In this document: positions 1 through 8,687 of the stretch, one piece after another
Numbering within the stretch: position 1 is the stretch's first letter
Layout: each line of letters starts with the position of its first letter
NCBI GenBank assembly: GCA_017432615.1
Contig: JAFRIV010000047.1
Location: 33,715 to 97,714 of the forward strand
Direction: 5' to 3'
Length of the DNA stretch: 64,000 nucleotides
From: Oscillospiraceae bacterium
GTDB lineage: Bacteria; Bacillota; Clostridia; Oscillospirales; Oscillospiraceae
Made by a program: the position numbers and the translations under genes
Notes under the pieces: generated by a model
Told to the model about the DNA's origin: nothing
Databases searched by the model: none
The model's input: only the letters and a program-made list of their open reading frames with translations

Positions 1-472
1 AGGGCGCTTTGTCGTCGGCGGACCCCAGGGCGACTCGGGGCTTACAGGCAGAAAAATTATTGTAGATACTTATGGCGGCAGTGCACCGCACGGCGGCGGT
101 GCATTTTCCGGAAAGGATCCCACGAAGGTGGATCGCAGTGCCGCTTATGCTGCCCGCTATGTGGCTAAAAATGTGGTAGCGGCAGGTCTTGCGGAAAGAT
201 GCCAGGTGCAGCTTGCCTATGCCATCGGCGTGGCAAAACCGGTCTCGGTGCTGGTGGAGACGTTCGGTACAGGGAAGGTCAGTGATGATAAACTCAGCGA
301 GGCAGTAGAGAAAGTGTTCGATCTGCGTCCTTCTGCCATCATCCGGGATCTTGACCTGCGTAAACCAATCTATCGCCGGCTGGCAGCCTACGGCCACATC
401 GGCAGGGAGGATCTCGGCGCCCGCTGGGAGGATACCGACCGTACAACACAGCTTCTGGAAGCGGTAAAGTGA
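1..472 (+). CDS. metK: S-adenosylmethionine synthetase, C-terminal part (5' truncated by window edge)
   Basis: MetK makes S-adenosylmethionine from methionine and ATP in the cytoplasm. The open frame enters at base 2, and about 156 C-terminal residues of a roughly 390-residue enzyme are present. It shows the conserved [13 protein letters not shown] segment, then VDTYGG, then the glycine-rich substrate/phosphate loop [18 protein letters not shown], followed by the usual C-terminal strand-helix region ([26 protein letters not shown]). The start lies outside the window. The stop overlaps the next start (TGATG), so the DUF1643 gene is probably co-translated. Identification is essentially certain from the motif string. 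Confidence 0.97.
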   Translation, partial: GRFVVGGPQGDSGLTGRKIIVDTYGGSAPHGGGAFSGKDPTKVDRSAAYAARYVAKNVVAAGLAERCQVQLAYAIGVAKPVSVLVETFGTGKVSDDKLSEAVEKVFDLRPSAIIRDLDLRKPIYRRLAAYGHIGREDLGARWEDTDRTTQLLEAVK

Positions 473-1098
473 TGCCGCACATCCCGTACACGGAAAGCAG
501 CGCGCTTACGCTGCTTTCTTTTGATGAGGCACTTTCTGCGTCCGGAAAGAGCGGCGGGTATGACCCGGAAAAATGGATCTATGTACCGGATTTCTATACG
601 GAATACCGATACCTGCTGGGTACGAGAGGCGATAACCCGCTGATCTGTATCGGGATCAATCCGTCTACCGCAGCGCCGGATGCGTTGGACAACACACTGA
701 AATCCGTTTCCCGGATAGCAAAAGGGAACGGGTTCGACAGTTTTCTGATGTTCAACGTTTATGCACAGCGTGCGACCGATCCGGATCGGATGGATACGGT
801 TTTCAACCGGGCACTGCATAAGGAGAACATGAAGGCTTTTGAATATGTGCTCTCTCATGTGGGGGAGGGAATCTCTCCGGCAGTCTGGGCTGCGTGGGGT
901 ACCATTATAGAAAAGCGGCCTTACCTGTTTTCGTGTGTGAAGGACATGGCGGCTATCGGCAGACGATACGGGGCACACTGGCTATGTGCAGGGAAGTGTT
1001 CCAAAGCGGGGCATCCGCATCATCCCCTTTATCTGAAAAAGGATGAAAGGACCGTTCCTTTTGATCTGGAATCTTATCTGAAGGAGGCTGAGGCATGA
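472..1098 (+). CDS. DUF1643 domain protein
   Basis: A cytoplasmic protein of about 208 residues. The core, around residues 55-105, has the DUF1643 signature: GINPSTA, a following D-N-T, then a stretch ending in FNVYAQRATDP. A second conserved part lies near the C terminus (WLCAG, GHPHHPLYL). The family function is unknown; the conserved Asn, Asp and Arg residues suggest a nucleotide or nucleic-acid related enzyme, but that is inference. I chose ATG 472, which overlaps the metK stop; GTG 469 is an alternative in the same frame. It overlaps the Nudix gene downstream by four bases (ATGA), so metK, this gene and the Nudix gene form one operon. Confidence 0.85.
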   Translation: MPHIPYTESSALTLLSFDEALSASGKSGGYDPEKWIYVPDFYTEYRYLLGTRGDNPLICIGINPSTAAPDALDNTLKSVSRIAKGNGFDSFLMFNVYAQRATDPDRMDTVFNRALHKENMKAFEYVLSHVGEGISPAVWAAWGTIIEKRPYLFSCVKDMAAIGRRYGAHWLCAGKCSKAGHPHHPLYLKKDERTVPFDLESYLKEAEA

Positions 1099-1673
1099 AC
1101 CGGCAGGAACTGATAAAGGCAATATCAGCCTATGTTCCATATAATGCACAGGAAGCGGCAGATAAGGAAAACATCCTGGCGTTTCTGACAGAGAATGAAG
1201 ATGCTTTTCTGCGCTCCAATGAAATGGCCCACATGACGGCATCTGCCTGGGTTGTCAACCGGGAAAAGACAAAGGTCCTGATGGTGTATCATAAGATCTA
1301 TGATTCCTGGTCTTGGACGGGCGGACATGCCGACGGGGAGACGGATCTGCTTGCTGTGGCTCTGCGTGAAGTACGGGAGGAGACAGGTGTGAAGACGGTC
1401 TTCCCGTTGTCTGACGATATTTTTTCCCTGGAAGCGCTGACGGTGGACAGGCATGAAAAACACGGGCAGTACGTCCCCAGCCATCTCCATCTGAATATTA
1501 CCTATCTGCTGGAAGCGGATGAGAAAGAGACGCTGACTGTCTGCAAAGATGAAAATAAAGCTGTGGCATGGTTTTCCCTGGAGGACGCATTGCGTGCTTC
1601 CACAGAGCCCTGGTTTGTAGCGCGTATTTACCGAAAGCTGAATGATAAATTGTGCAGTTTATACAAAAACTGA
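1095..1673 (+). CDS. Nudix hydrolase
   Basis: A 192-residue cytoplasmic Nudix-fold pyrophosphohydrolase. The Nudix box is at about residues 76-99 and reads GGHADGE, eight residues, then REVREETGV. The spacing matches the known GGHADGE subgroup rather than the strict consensus. R91-E92 and E95-E96 are the expected metal-binding and catalytic positions. The substrate cannot be predicted; the family covers nucleoside diphosphate derivatives, damaged nucleotides and cofactors. ATG 1095 is supported by a strong AAGGAGG seven bases upstream and by ATGA overlap with the DUF1643 gene. It is the last gene of the metK operon; no strong terminator is visible behind it, only a 7-bp AT-rich hairpin at 1675-1695. 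Confidence 0.9.
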   Translation: MNRQELIKAISAYVPYNAQEAADKENILAFLTENEDAFLRSNEMAHMTASAWVVNREKTKVLMVYHKIYDSWSWTGGHADGETDLLAVALREVREETGVKTVFPLSDDIFSLEALTVDRHEKHGQYVPSHLHLNITYLLEADEKETLTVCKDENKAVAWFSLEDALRASTEPWFVARIYRKLNDKLCSLYKN

Positions 1674-1698
1674 CACAATATCTTGGTTATATTGTCTA

Positions 1699-1727
1699 TT
1701 GCCGAACGGATTGTTTTCCTGTATAAT
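1699..1727 (+). promoter_or_regulatory. Sigma-A type promoter of the msmK gene
   Basis: TTGCCG (1699-1704), a 17-base spacer and a perfect TATAAT (1722-1727). Transcription would begin near 1734, giving a leader of about 180 bases before ATG 1914. The leader contains a strong Shine-Dalgarno-like AAAGGAGGAAATAA (1788-1800) with no suitable start codon at normal spacing behind it. Confidence 0.7.
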
Positions 1728-1913
1728 AATCAAGTATTAATATGCATGTACGGCTCTCCATACTTTTAGCTGTGCATGACATAAAAAAAGGAGGAAATAA
1801 ATATCCCTTGTGCTCAGGGTGCGGCAGTGTGGAGACCTGTCGTAATGCATGTCTGTTTTTACGGCATGTGAGGCTGCATCATGGCGGATGCCGTGCAGTC
1901 GGGGCAGAGAAGT

Positions 1914-3101
1914 ATGGCAACTGTTCAGCTGAAAAACATCAAGAAGGTCTATCCGTACATTAGCGGAGAGGAAAAGAAAAAGAACAAGAAAAAGTCTGCA
2001 GATGAGCCGGAAAAGAAAAAGGTCAATCTGCAGATCACGGATGAAGGCGTTGTTGCAGTTCAGGCGTTCAACCTGGATATCGCAGACAAGGAATTCATCG
2101 TGCTGGTCGGCCCCTCAGGCTGTGGAAAATCCACAACACTGCGTATGGTGGCAGGTCTGGAAGAGATTTCCGGAGGCGAACTGTATATCGACGGCAAACT
2201 CATGAATGATGTTGCCCCGAAAGACAGAGATATCGCGATGGTTTTCCAGAACTACGCTCTCTATCCGCATATGACGGTTTATGAAAATATGGCATTCTCT
2301 CTGAAGCTTCGCAAGGAGAAGAAGGAAGTCATCGACAAGAAGGTTCGTGAAGCAGCCGAGATCCTGGATATTACCCAGTATCTCAACCGTAAGCCGAAGG
2401 CTCTGTCCGGCGGCCAGCGTCAGCGTGTTGCAATCGGCCGTGCTATCGTCCGTGATCCGAAGGTCTTTCTGATGGACGAACCGCTGTCCAACCTTGACGC
2501 TAAGCTCCGTAACCAGATGCGTGCTGAGATCATCAAGCTGCGTGAGAGAATCAATACCACGTTCATCTATGTTACCCATGACCAGACGGAAGCTATGACT
2601 CTGGGCGACAGAATTGTCATCATGCGTGACGGCTATATCCAGCAGATCGGCACCCCGCAGGATGTTTTCAATCACCCGGCCAACCTCTTCGTTGCAGGCT
2701 TCATCGGCATGCCGGTTATGAACTTCTTTGACGGCAAGCTCACCCGTGAAGGCGACAAGTACTTTGCAGAACTCGGCGGCGTAAAGGTCGAGCTGAGCAA
2801 GGACAAGGAAGAGCGTCTGCTCAAGAATAACGTTCAGAGCCAGGAGGTCACCCTCGGTATTCGTCCGGAGCACACGGAACTTGCTGACAAGGGCGTTCCC
2901 GCAAAGGTCGACGTGTCTGAAATGATGGGCTCCTCCGTGCATCTGCATGTTTCCGCAGAGGGCAAAGACGTGATCATCATTGTCCCGACCACCGAGATGC
3001 TCAGTGATGCATTCAAGATGGGCCAGGAACTGCACTTCACGTTCAACGGCTCTGTGGCACATGTCTTCTCCAAGGAGACGGAGAAGAACCTCGAGTTCTG
3101 A
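1914..3101 (+). CDS. msmK: Sugar ABC transporter ATP-binding protein, MsmK/UgpC/MalK family
   Basis: Cytoplasmic ATPase of CUT1 (oligosaccharide) importers, 395 residues. Walker A GPSGCGKSTT is near residue 66, then the Q-loop (AMVFQNYALYPHMTV), signature LSGGQRQRV, Walker B VFLMDEPLSNLD and switch-His region YVTHDQTEA. A C-terminal TOBE/MalK-type regulatory domain follows (about 240-395). I chose ATG 1914 (MATVQLKN) because homologues start this way; ATG 1881 in frame is possible. Between the first strand (KVYP) and the second (VVAVQAF) lies a lysine-rich insertion of about 28 residues not normally present. No permease is adjacent in the same operon. The CUT1 operon at 8688-11952 lacks an ATPase, so this protein is the probable shared motor. 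Confidence 0.92.
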   Translation: MATVQLKNIKKVYPYISGEEKKKNKKKSADEPEKKKVNLQITDEGVVAVQAFNLDIADKEFIVLVGPSGCGKSTTLRMVAGLEEISGGELYIDGKLMNDVAPKDRDIAMVFQNYALYPHMTVYENMAFSLKLRKEKKEVIDKKVREAAEILDITQYLNRKPKALSGGQRQRVAIGRAIVRDPKVFLMDEPLSNLDAKLRNQMRAEIIKLRERINTTFIYVTHDQTEAMTLGDRIVIMRDGYIQQIGTPQDVFNHPANLFVAGFIGMPVMNFFDGKLTREGDKYFAELGGVKVELSKDKEERLLKNNVQSQEVTLGIRPEHTELADKGVPAKVDVSEMMGSSVHLHVSAEGKDVIIIVPTTEMLSDAFKMGQELHFTFNGSVAHVFSKETEKNLEF

Positions 3102-3128
3102 TTTCCTCTGATAAACCTCATAAAAAAG

Positions 3129-3157
3129 CAGGGCTGCCTTCCGGCAGCTCTGTTTTT
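3129..3157 (+). terminator. Rho-independent terminator of msmK
   Basis: A 10-bp stem (3129-3138 with 3143-3152, one G-U pair), TTCC loop, then TTTTT at 3153-3157. It lies directly between msmK and the converging phosphoesterase gene. Confidence 0.9.
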
Positions 3158-3749
3158 ATATCTCAAAGGTTACTTTTCCGGCGGCATTGAGTACCGTCGT
3201 GCCGTGATAGTCGGTCTCCCGATGAAAATTATGGGCACGATAGTTCTGGTGAACGTGGCCGTGAACCAGGTATGCGGGATGATAACGGTCGAGCAGAGGG
3301 AGAAAGGCTTCAAACCCACGGTGTGCGATATCTTCCGCATCCCCGTAACCGGCCGGAGCAGCGTGCGTCAGCACAATATCCACTCCGCCGGCACGATACA
3401 GTTTCCAGGCCAGTTTTCGGATGCGGTTTCGCATCTGCTTTTCGGAATACTGCTGCGGACCGCCGCTGTACAGTTTTGCTCCGCCGAGACCGAGAATACG
3501 CAAACCGTTTATCCGGACAAGAGTATCATCAACGCATTCACAGCCTTCCGGCGGCTTCTGCGCATAGACGCCGTCATGGTTGCCGTGCACATAGAGGAGA
3601 GGACGGTTTGCCATTGTGACAAGGAAGGAGAGATATTCACTTTTTAAATCTCCTGCGGAAAGGATCAGATCAATATCGGAGAGTCTTCCCGGCTGATAAT
3701 GATCCCAGAGGTAGGCATCTTCCATATCGGCAATGGCAAGGATCTTCAC
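3156..3749 (-). CDS. Calcineurin-like metallophosphoesterase
   Basis: A 197-residue cytoplasmic phosphoesterase. Motifs in order: an N-terminal IADMED (the family's usual first site is D-x-H; here Glu or Asp stands in the His place), SAGDL near residue 33, GNHD near 57, a conserved His in LTHAAP, and GHVHQN near 165. These are the ligands of a binuclear metal centre. The substrate is unknown. It is the second gene of a two-gene operon: its start ATG overlaps the stop of the BMP-like gene by four bases, so the two products are made together. The variant first motif is worth noting, since DxH is usually well kept. Confidence 0.85.
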   Translation of the reverse strand: MKILAIADMEDAYLWDHYQPGRLSDIDLILSAGDLKSEYLSFLVTMANRPLLYVHGNHDGVYAQKPPEGCECVDDTLVRINGLRILGLGGAKLYSGGPQQYSEKQMRNRIRKLAWKLYRAGGVDIVLTHAAPAGYGDAEDIAHRGFEAFLPLLDRYHPAYLVHGHVHQNYRAHNFHRETDYHGTTVLNAAGKVTFEI

Positions 3750-5695
3750 AGCTGCACCTCCTCCACTGCCGGCGCGATTGCCTCATGTCCCAGCCCGAAT
3801 AGGCGTACCGTTTCACGGGACGGTTCGATCAGTTCATCGAAAGACGGAATTTTCCCTTCAATATTGTCGATGAGCCAATCCATATCCATCAGGGCTGCAG
3901 AAGAAAAATCAGTGGTGCCGTCATTGCGCACGATTCCGTTCTGATCGGCGATGTATGTGCGGAAGGGGTGGATAAAATCAGATGCAATGCCGCGCAGCAG
4001 CGTATCGGCAAGGCTCTTTACGCCGGGGGGCAGCAGTTCACTGAGCTGCAGACTGACAACGCCGCTGCTTAAGCCCCACCAGTAATTGACGGAGCGGTCA
4101 CCGCTGAGAGCAGACCACGTTCCGTTGAAGATGCTCAAAATCACTTTCTCATAAAAACGGCCCCAGTCCCAGCAGGGGACGGCAAGAGGCGTCATTTCAC
4201 CGCTACGATTGAGCATATAGGTGCCCCATTCCAAGGCCCAGTGCTGATTGCCGGGGTTGGTGGCATCCCGGTTAGAGATGACGGAAACTCCTTCATCCCA
4301 CAGCTCCTGCAGCGGGTCTCCGGGAAGGCAGGACCAGCGCAGCTTCACTTTTGCGCGCGGATTGGTCATCCGGACCCCGAGAGCAAAAGCGTTGACATTG
4401 GCAGGGTCTCCGATGATCGGGTAGTTGGAGATATACCCGACGGAATCATTTTCTGCCATAGCTCCTGCAATGGCTCCGGTAATGAATTTGCACTCATAAA
4501 TGCGGCTGTAATACATCCGTACGCCGGTATAGGGACGGGAAAGTGCACAAAGCATTACTTTTACGTCTTTATGAAGCGCAGCAATGCGCCGGCAGGCATC
4601 CAGCATCGTGGGGGTGGTCGCAAAGAGAATATCAGCACCGTCCTCCACGGCCTGCTCCATTATGGCAAAATAGTCACGGACATACGCATGGTAGACCTGT
4701 ACGGTAACTCTGCTGCCGAGCTTTTCCTCCAGATAGATCCGCCCGTGATCATGAGCGCGCGTCCATACGCTGGTCTCCGGGGAAAAGGCATAGATGAAAG
4801 CAACCTGCAGATGATCCGGCCGGGTGAAACCCAAAAGATGGGAGAGCATACCGGGGGCTTTCTCCTCGGCTGCCGAACTAACTTCCAAAGCAGGTTTTCG
4901 GTCTATGGCGCGGATGTCCGGCCACAGCGAAGTAAGCTTTTTGACCAGTTCCGGCTCGGTGAGCTCCTTGATCTCCGAAAAGGGGAAGACCTCCAGCCAG
5001 ACGAGAAGGGCTTCTGCTGGGGATACGTGGGCATCGCCGGTATCCAGCCTGTCAAATGCGGAACAGAAATGGGTAAAACCGGCAGAAAAACTTTTGCGTT
5101 CGCGCTCGGTCCATACATGGTCTTTTTCCAGACCAAGGGAGGCAATCAGTTTGGTATAACTTCCGGGGGTACGAAAAGAAAGACCGTAAAGCCCGGTCAA
5201 TGCATAAAAATGAAGAAATTCATAATACAGGAGGATCTCGGGTTCCTCTGAATACTCAGGGATCAGGCGGGTGACCAACCCCGGGATCGTCGGTGCACCG
5301 TAGCTTTTTAAAACACTGACACGCTTGTTGCCTTCTTCTACGTAGAACTTGCCGAGATATTCCACACAGCGGATAGGATCCCGGATCCCCTCATCACTGA
5401 GATGGGCTTCACACAGGCTGATCCATTTGCCGGCAAACTCGGTTTTCTCCTCCAGCAGCGGCATAAAATTTCCGGCCAATGCGGCTGTCCGCCCGGCATG
5501 CCGCGTGCCGATGATCAGATCGGCCGGAATATTGACGACCCCGAGAGATGCCTGCCCGGCAAGAGTGCGTTCATCCAGTATTTCATCAAGAACAAGCGGA
5601 TAAGGATAGGTGCTGCGGTTCACAGCATCGTGGAGATATTTCTGCCCGAGCTTTACAGCATGGCTATATTGTTCGACTGCTTCGATGCGGTTCAT
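3746..5695 (-). CDS. Cytosolic BMP-family (purine-nucleoside-binding-like) protein with N-terminal ParB-like domain
   Basis: A 649-residue protein. About residues 1-130 hold a ParB/Srx-like segment (YVEEGNKRVSVLKSYGAPTI). About 290-560 resemble the periplasmic-binding fold of the BMP/PnrA lipoprotein family (VAFIYAFSPETSVWT, then VEDGADILFATTPTML, and YISNYPIIGDPANVNAF). There is no signal peptide, lipobox or membrane segment, so it is predicted to be cytoplasmic, unlike true transporter BMP proteins. No nucleoside permease or ATPase is nearby. A strong promoter precedes it, and it is coupled by ATGA overlap to a metallophosphoesterase. A ligand-sensing role feeding the phosphoesterase is plausible but is inference. 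Confidence 0.75.
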   Translation of the reverse strand: MNRIEAVEQYSHAVKLGQKYLHDAVNRSTYPYPLVLDEILDERTLAGQASLGVVNIPADLIIGTRHAGRTAALAGNFMPLLEEKTEFAGKWISLCEAHLSDEGIRDPIRCVEYLGKFYVEEGNKRVSVLKSYGAPTIPGLVTRLIPEYSEEPEILLYYEFLHFYALTGLYGLSFRTPGSYTKLIASLGLEKDHVWTERERKSFSAGFTHFCSAFDRLDTGDAHVSPAEALLVWLEVFPFSEIKELTEPELVKKLTSLWPDIRAIDRKPALEVSSAAEEKAPGMLSHLLGFTRPDHLQVAFIYAFSPETSVWTRAHDHGRIYLEEKLGSRVTVQVYHAYVRDYFAIMEQAVEDGADILFATTPTMLDACRRIAALHKDVKVMLCALSRPYTGVRMYYSRIYECKFITGAIAGAMAENDSVGYISNYPIIGDPANVNAFALGVRMTNPRAKVKLRWSCLPGDPLQELWDEGVSVISNRDATNPGNQHWALEWGTYMLNRSGEMTPLAVPCWDWGRFYEKVILSIFNGTWSALSGDRSVNYWWGLSSGVVSLQLSELLPPGVKSLADTLLRGIASDFIHPFRTYIADQNGIVRNDGTTDFSSAALMDMDWLIDNIEGKIPSFDELIEPSRETVRLFGLGHEAIAPAVEEVQL

Positions 5696-5727
5696 AGTGC
5701 TCCTTTATTCTTTCAAAATGCTGCCAT

Positions 5728-5756
5728 ATTATACTGGCTTTTCCCCCTTTATGCAA
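5728..5756 (-). promoter_or_regulatory. Promoter of the BMP-like/phosphoesterase operon
   Basis: On the minus strand TTGCAT (5751-5756), a 17-base spacer and a perfect TATAAT (5728-5733), about 30 bases upstream of the start codon at 5695. Confidence 0.8.
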
Positions 5757-5789
5757 GAGAAGTTTTTTCTATCGCAGATAATCTGTTAC

Positions 5790-5830
5790 AAAAGAAAAAT
5801 ATGCTGTGATGCAGAGTGCACGCACAGCAT
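5790..5830 (-). terminator. Terminator of the lacI-GH3 operon
   Basis: Read on the minus strand: an 8-bp stem ATGCTGTG/CACAGCAT (5823-5830 with 5801-5808), a 14-base loop, then ATTTTTCTTTT (5790-5800). It lies just after the GH3 gene and before the next promoter. Confidence 0.7.
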
Positions 5831-5852
5831 ATAATGGTTGAAATTGGACCAG

Positions 5853-7946
5853 TCAGTCTGTCAGAAGGATGGACCGGCTTTTTTTGCCTGTAAGCTCTTC
5901 CGTACGGTTGTCCGGTGCGCCAAAGCCCGTATACAGCCGCCTTTTTCCGCTGCCAGGAATACGGATCCCCTCCGAATTGACAACCGTGAAAGCGGCAGGA
6001 TCGAGCGGAACACGGATAACGGCAGTTTCTCCCGGCTCCAGGGAAATACGCTGAAAACCGCAGAGTACCGGATGAGGCGGAGCAAAGGGAGAAGCTTCAT
6101 CCTGCAGATAGCATTCGATTACATCCTCTGCACGGATCTTTCCCTCATTTACAACGGTAACGGAGGCCGCCTCCCGGTCTGCCGTGAAGGCTGTGACAAC
6201 AGCATTGCCGTACGTAAGGCCGTATCCGAAGGGATAAAGCGGCGTTCCATTGTAATACCGGTATGTCCGGTTGGAAAGAGTATAGTCTGTAAAGGCGGGC
6301 ATTTCATCGAGCACTGTGTTGTAATAGAAAGTGACAGGCAGCTTTCCGGAAGGGGAAGCTTTTCCAAAGAGCAGCTCGGCAACGGCTTTGCCGCCCCGTG
6401 CCCCCGGATACCAGCTGAGAAGAACTGCATCGGCCTTTTCCTGGGCAAGGGAGAGATCAATGGAACTTCCCGCCATCAGCACGACCACAGTGGGCTTGCC
6501 AACGGATAGCACAGTCTCCAGAAGCTTGCGCTGGGAAGCGGGGAGAAGAAGATCATCCTTGTCTCCGGAGAAATAGCTGTTGCCGGTATCGCCCTCTTCG
6601 CCCTCCAGTGTCTCATCCAGTCCGAGAACAAGGATCACTTTATCGCTGTTTTTTGCCACAGCGACGGCTTCCGCAAGGCGGTCGTTCTCTTTTGCAAGAG
6701 GTTCTACCCGGTCCAGGCTCAACGCACACCCTTCGGAATACAGGACTCTGCACTTCCCGCCGACGAGATCCTGGATCCCTTCCAGCACGGTAACATAGCG
6801 AGAAGAAGTGCCATGGTAATTCCCAATCAGAGATACACGGGAATTTGCATTTGGGCCGATTACACCCAGAGTGCCGCAGGATTTGCAGCTGAGCGGGAGG
6901 ATCCCGTTGTTCTTCAGCAGTACACAGCTCTCCAGTGCTGCCCGGTGGGCCAGAGCAAGGTGCTCGCTGCACTCGACAGCAGAGTAGGGGATCGTGTCAT
7001 ATTCGCTGCCCTCTTCCCCCAGAACTCCAAGGAGGAACCGTGTAGTAAACAGGCGCACAGCGCTGCGGGTAATGTCCTCTTCTGAGATCATTCCAAGTTC
7101 ATAGGCGTGCATAACGTGTTCATAGGTACAACCGCAGTTGAGGTCACAGCCGGACTTCAAAGCCAGAGTAACGGATTCTACAGGTGCGGAAGTTACCTTG
7201 TGGCTTTCATGAAAATCGCGGACTGCCCAGCAGTCTGAGACGAAGTGACCTTCAAACCCCCACTCATCCCGCAGCTTTTTCATCAGAAAGCTGTTGGCGC
7301 AGCAGGGCTCGCCGTTGGTGCGGTTGTAGGCGCCCATGACGGCTTCCACACCGGCTTCCTGTACAAGGGCACGAAAGGCGGGGAGATAGGTCTCCTCCAT
7401 GTCCTTCCGGGAAGCAACGGCATCAAAAGAATGCCTCAAGGCCTCCGGCCCGCTGTGTACGGCGAAATGCTTGGCACAGGCGGCTGTCTTCAGTGTTTGA
7501 CCCTTCCCCTGCAGACCGCGGACAAAGGCTTTGCCGAGGCGGGCGGTAAGATAGGGATCTTCTCCGTAGGTCTCATGGCCACGGCCCCAGCGCGGATCGC
7601 GGAAAATATTGATATTGGGGGACCACATCGTAAGGCCATGATAAATGTCACGGTCTCCTTCTGCGGAAAGGGCATTATATTTCGCGCGAGCCTCTGTGGA
7701 GATAGCGTCTGCTATTTTTTCCAGCAGTTCGTCATCGAACATGGCCGCCATCCCGATTGCCTGGGGGAAGCTTGTTGCCGTGCCGCCCCGGGCAAGGCCG
7801 TGCAATGCTTCGTTCCACCAGTTGTATTCCGGGATGCCGAGACGCTCTATGGCAGGGGCATCAAACTTCAGCTGGCTTGCCCGTTCGGCAACAGTCATCT
7901 GTGCCACCAGGACTTCAGCTCTTTTTTTTGCTTCGGCTCTATTCAT
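5853..7946 (-). CDS. Glycoside hydrolase family 3, beta-xylosidase/beta-glucosidase type
   Basis: A 697-residue enzyme that removes terminal beta-linked sugars from oligosaccharides. The N-terminal TIM-barrel carries RWGRGHETYGEDPYL (about 120-133), KHFAVHSGPE (K159-H160) and the nucleophile region HFVSDCWAV with Asp near 238. The alpha/beta sandwich domain follows (LKNNGILPL, VIGPNA). The acid/base region likely includes EGEEGD near 450. A fibronectin-III-like C-terminal domain ends the protein. The pattern (NWWNEALHG near the start, SDC around the nucleophile) is that of the xylosidase-like GH3 branch. No signal peptide is present, so it acts on imported oligosaccharides. It is the last gene of the LacI-controlled operon and overlaps the YesL-like gene by four bases. 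Confidence 0.92.
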   Translation of the reverse strand: MNRAEAKKRAEVLVAQMTVAERASQLKFDAPAIERLGIPEYNWWNEALHGLARGGTATSFPQAIGMAAMFDDELLEKIADAISTEARAKYNALSAEGDRDIYHGLTMWSPNINIFRDPRWGRGHETYGEDPYLTARLGKAFVRGLQGKGQTLKTAACAKHFAVHSGPEALRHSFDAVASRKDMEETYLPAFRALVQEAGVEAVMGAYNRTNGEPCCANSFLMKKLRDEWGFEGHFVSDCWAVRDFHESHKVTSAPVESVTLALKSGCDLNCGCTYEHVMHAYELGMISEEDITRSAVRLFTTRFLLGVLGEEGSEYDTIPYSAVECSEHLALAHRAALESCVLLKNNGILPLSCKSCGTLGVIGPNANSRVSLIGNYHGTSSRYVTVLEGIQDLVGGKCRVLYSEGCALSLDRVEPLAKENDRLAEAVAVAKNSDKVILVLGLDETLEGEEGDTGNSYFSGDKDDLLLPASQRKLLETVLSVGKPTVVVLMAGSSIDLSLAQEKADAVLLSWYPGARGGKAVAELLFGKASPSGKLPVTFYYNTVLDEMPAFTDYTLSNRTYRYYNGTPLYPFGYGLTYGNAVVTAFTADREAASVTVVNEGKIRAEDVIECYLQDEASPFAPPHPVLCGFQRISLEPGETAVIRVPLDPAAFTVVNSEGIRIPGSGKRRLYTGFGAPDNRTEELTGKKSRSILLTD

Positions 7947-8608
7947 AGTTCTGGATCCTCCTCAGTGGATTTGCTCTGATCGGTTGGAATAAACCGGTCA
8001 AAAATCTTCTTTAGGATGAGGCTGTTGCAATATATGGGGAGAGACAATCCAAACAGGATGAAGAGAAACCCGATATATGCAACGACGTATTGCGGCAAAA
8101 ACAGAAAAAGAAGCACCGGGCAGGCAAGAATACCCCACATCAGAACAGTCTTCCCCGGGGCACAGAAAGCCAGCAGGAATGCATTCTTGATATGTGCTTT
8201 CACAGTGTTTTCAAATTTGGCCTGCAGCGCGAAAACATAGCAGACATAAGTGAGCCAAACTGCTCCTACGATTCCGGTGACAATACAGAATACGATTTTA
8301 AAGGGCCCGTCAAGGGAAAAAGCATAAACGCCGTCGGCAAAGACCACAGCAGCAGCAAACAGTGCCAGGATCCCCAGGATCAGCCCCTGCCGAAAATTGC
8401 TTTTGAATGCAGAGAAAAATTCCCGCAGCGTCTCCACCGGTTCCTCAGAGGCAATTTTCAACGTGACGGTGAACAGCGCACAGAGAGCGGGACCGACAGT
8501 GATGATCGGCAGAGAACAGACCAGAATCAGCAGGTTTAAGATCAGCAGATCTGCCATGGCATACATAAAACGCCCGAAGGAAGATTTCAGTTTGTTCTTT
8601 TGATCCAT
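7943..8608 (-). CDS. DUF624/YesL-family membrane protein
   Basis: A 221-residue integral membrane protein with about five hydrophobic segments: residues about 20-45, 70-100, 100-125, 150-170 and 175-200. The N-terminal pattern (FGRFMYAMADLLILNLL, then VCSLPIITVGPA) is typical of DUF624/YesL. The family occurs again and again in operons with MalF/MalG-type permeases, binding proteins and glycosidases; its biochemical role is not established. Its start lies 79 bases downstream of the MalG-like gene across a hairpin, and its end overlaps the GH3 start (ATGA). Confidence 0.85.
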   Translation of the reverse strand: MDQKNKLKSSFGRFMYAMADLLILNLLILVCSLPIITVGPALCALFTVTLKIASEEPVETLREFFSAFKSNFRQGLILGILALFAAAVVFADGVYAFSLDGPFKIVFCIVTGIVGAVWLTYVCYVFALQAKFENTVKAHIKNAFLLAFCAPGKTVLMWGILACPVLLFLFLPQYVVAYIGFLFILFGLSLPIYCNSLILKKIFDRFIPTDQSKSTEEDPEL

Positions 8609-8624
8609 TTTTGCCTCTATACAA

Positions 8625-8653
8625 CGGATGAGAGGTCATTTGCCTCTCATCCG
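8625..8653 (-). promoter_or_regulatory. Intercistronic stem-loop between malG-like and yesL-like genes
   Basis: A perfect 11-bp inverted repeat CGGATGAGAGG/CCTCTCATCCG with a 7-base loop. It lacks a U-tract on the minus strand, so it more likely stabilises or processes mRNA than terminates it. Confidence 0.55.
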
Positions 8654-8687
8654 GATTATTATTAAGGAAGAAAGGAAGAATCCTTTG

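Noticed and set aside
1742-1963. Cys-rich 73-codon frame in the msmK leader
   Set aside because: It overlaps the msmK start, has no ribosome site for its ATG, and shows no conserved pattern.
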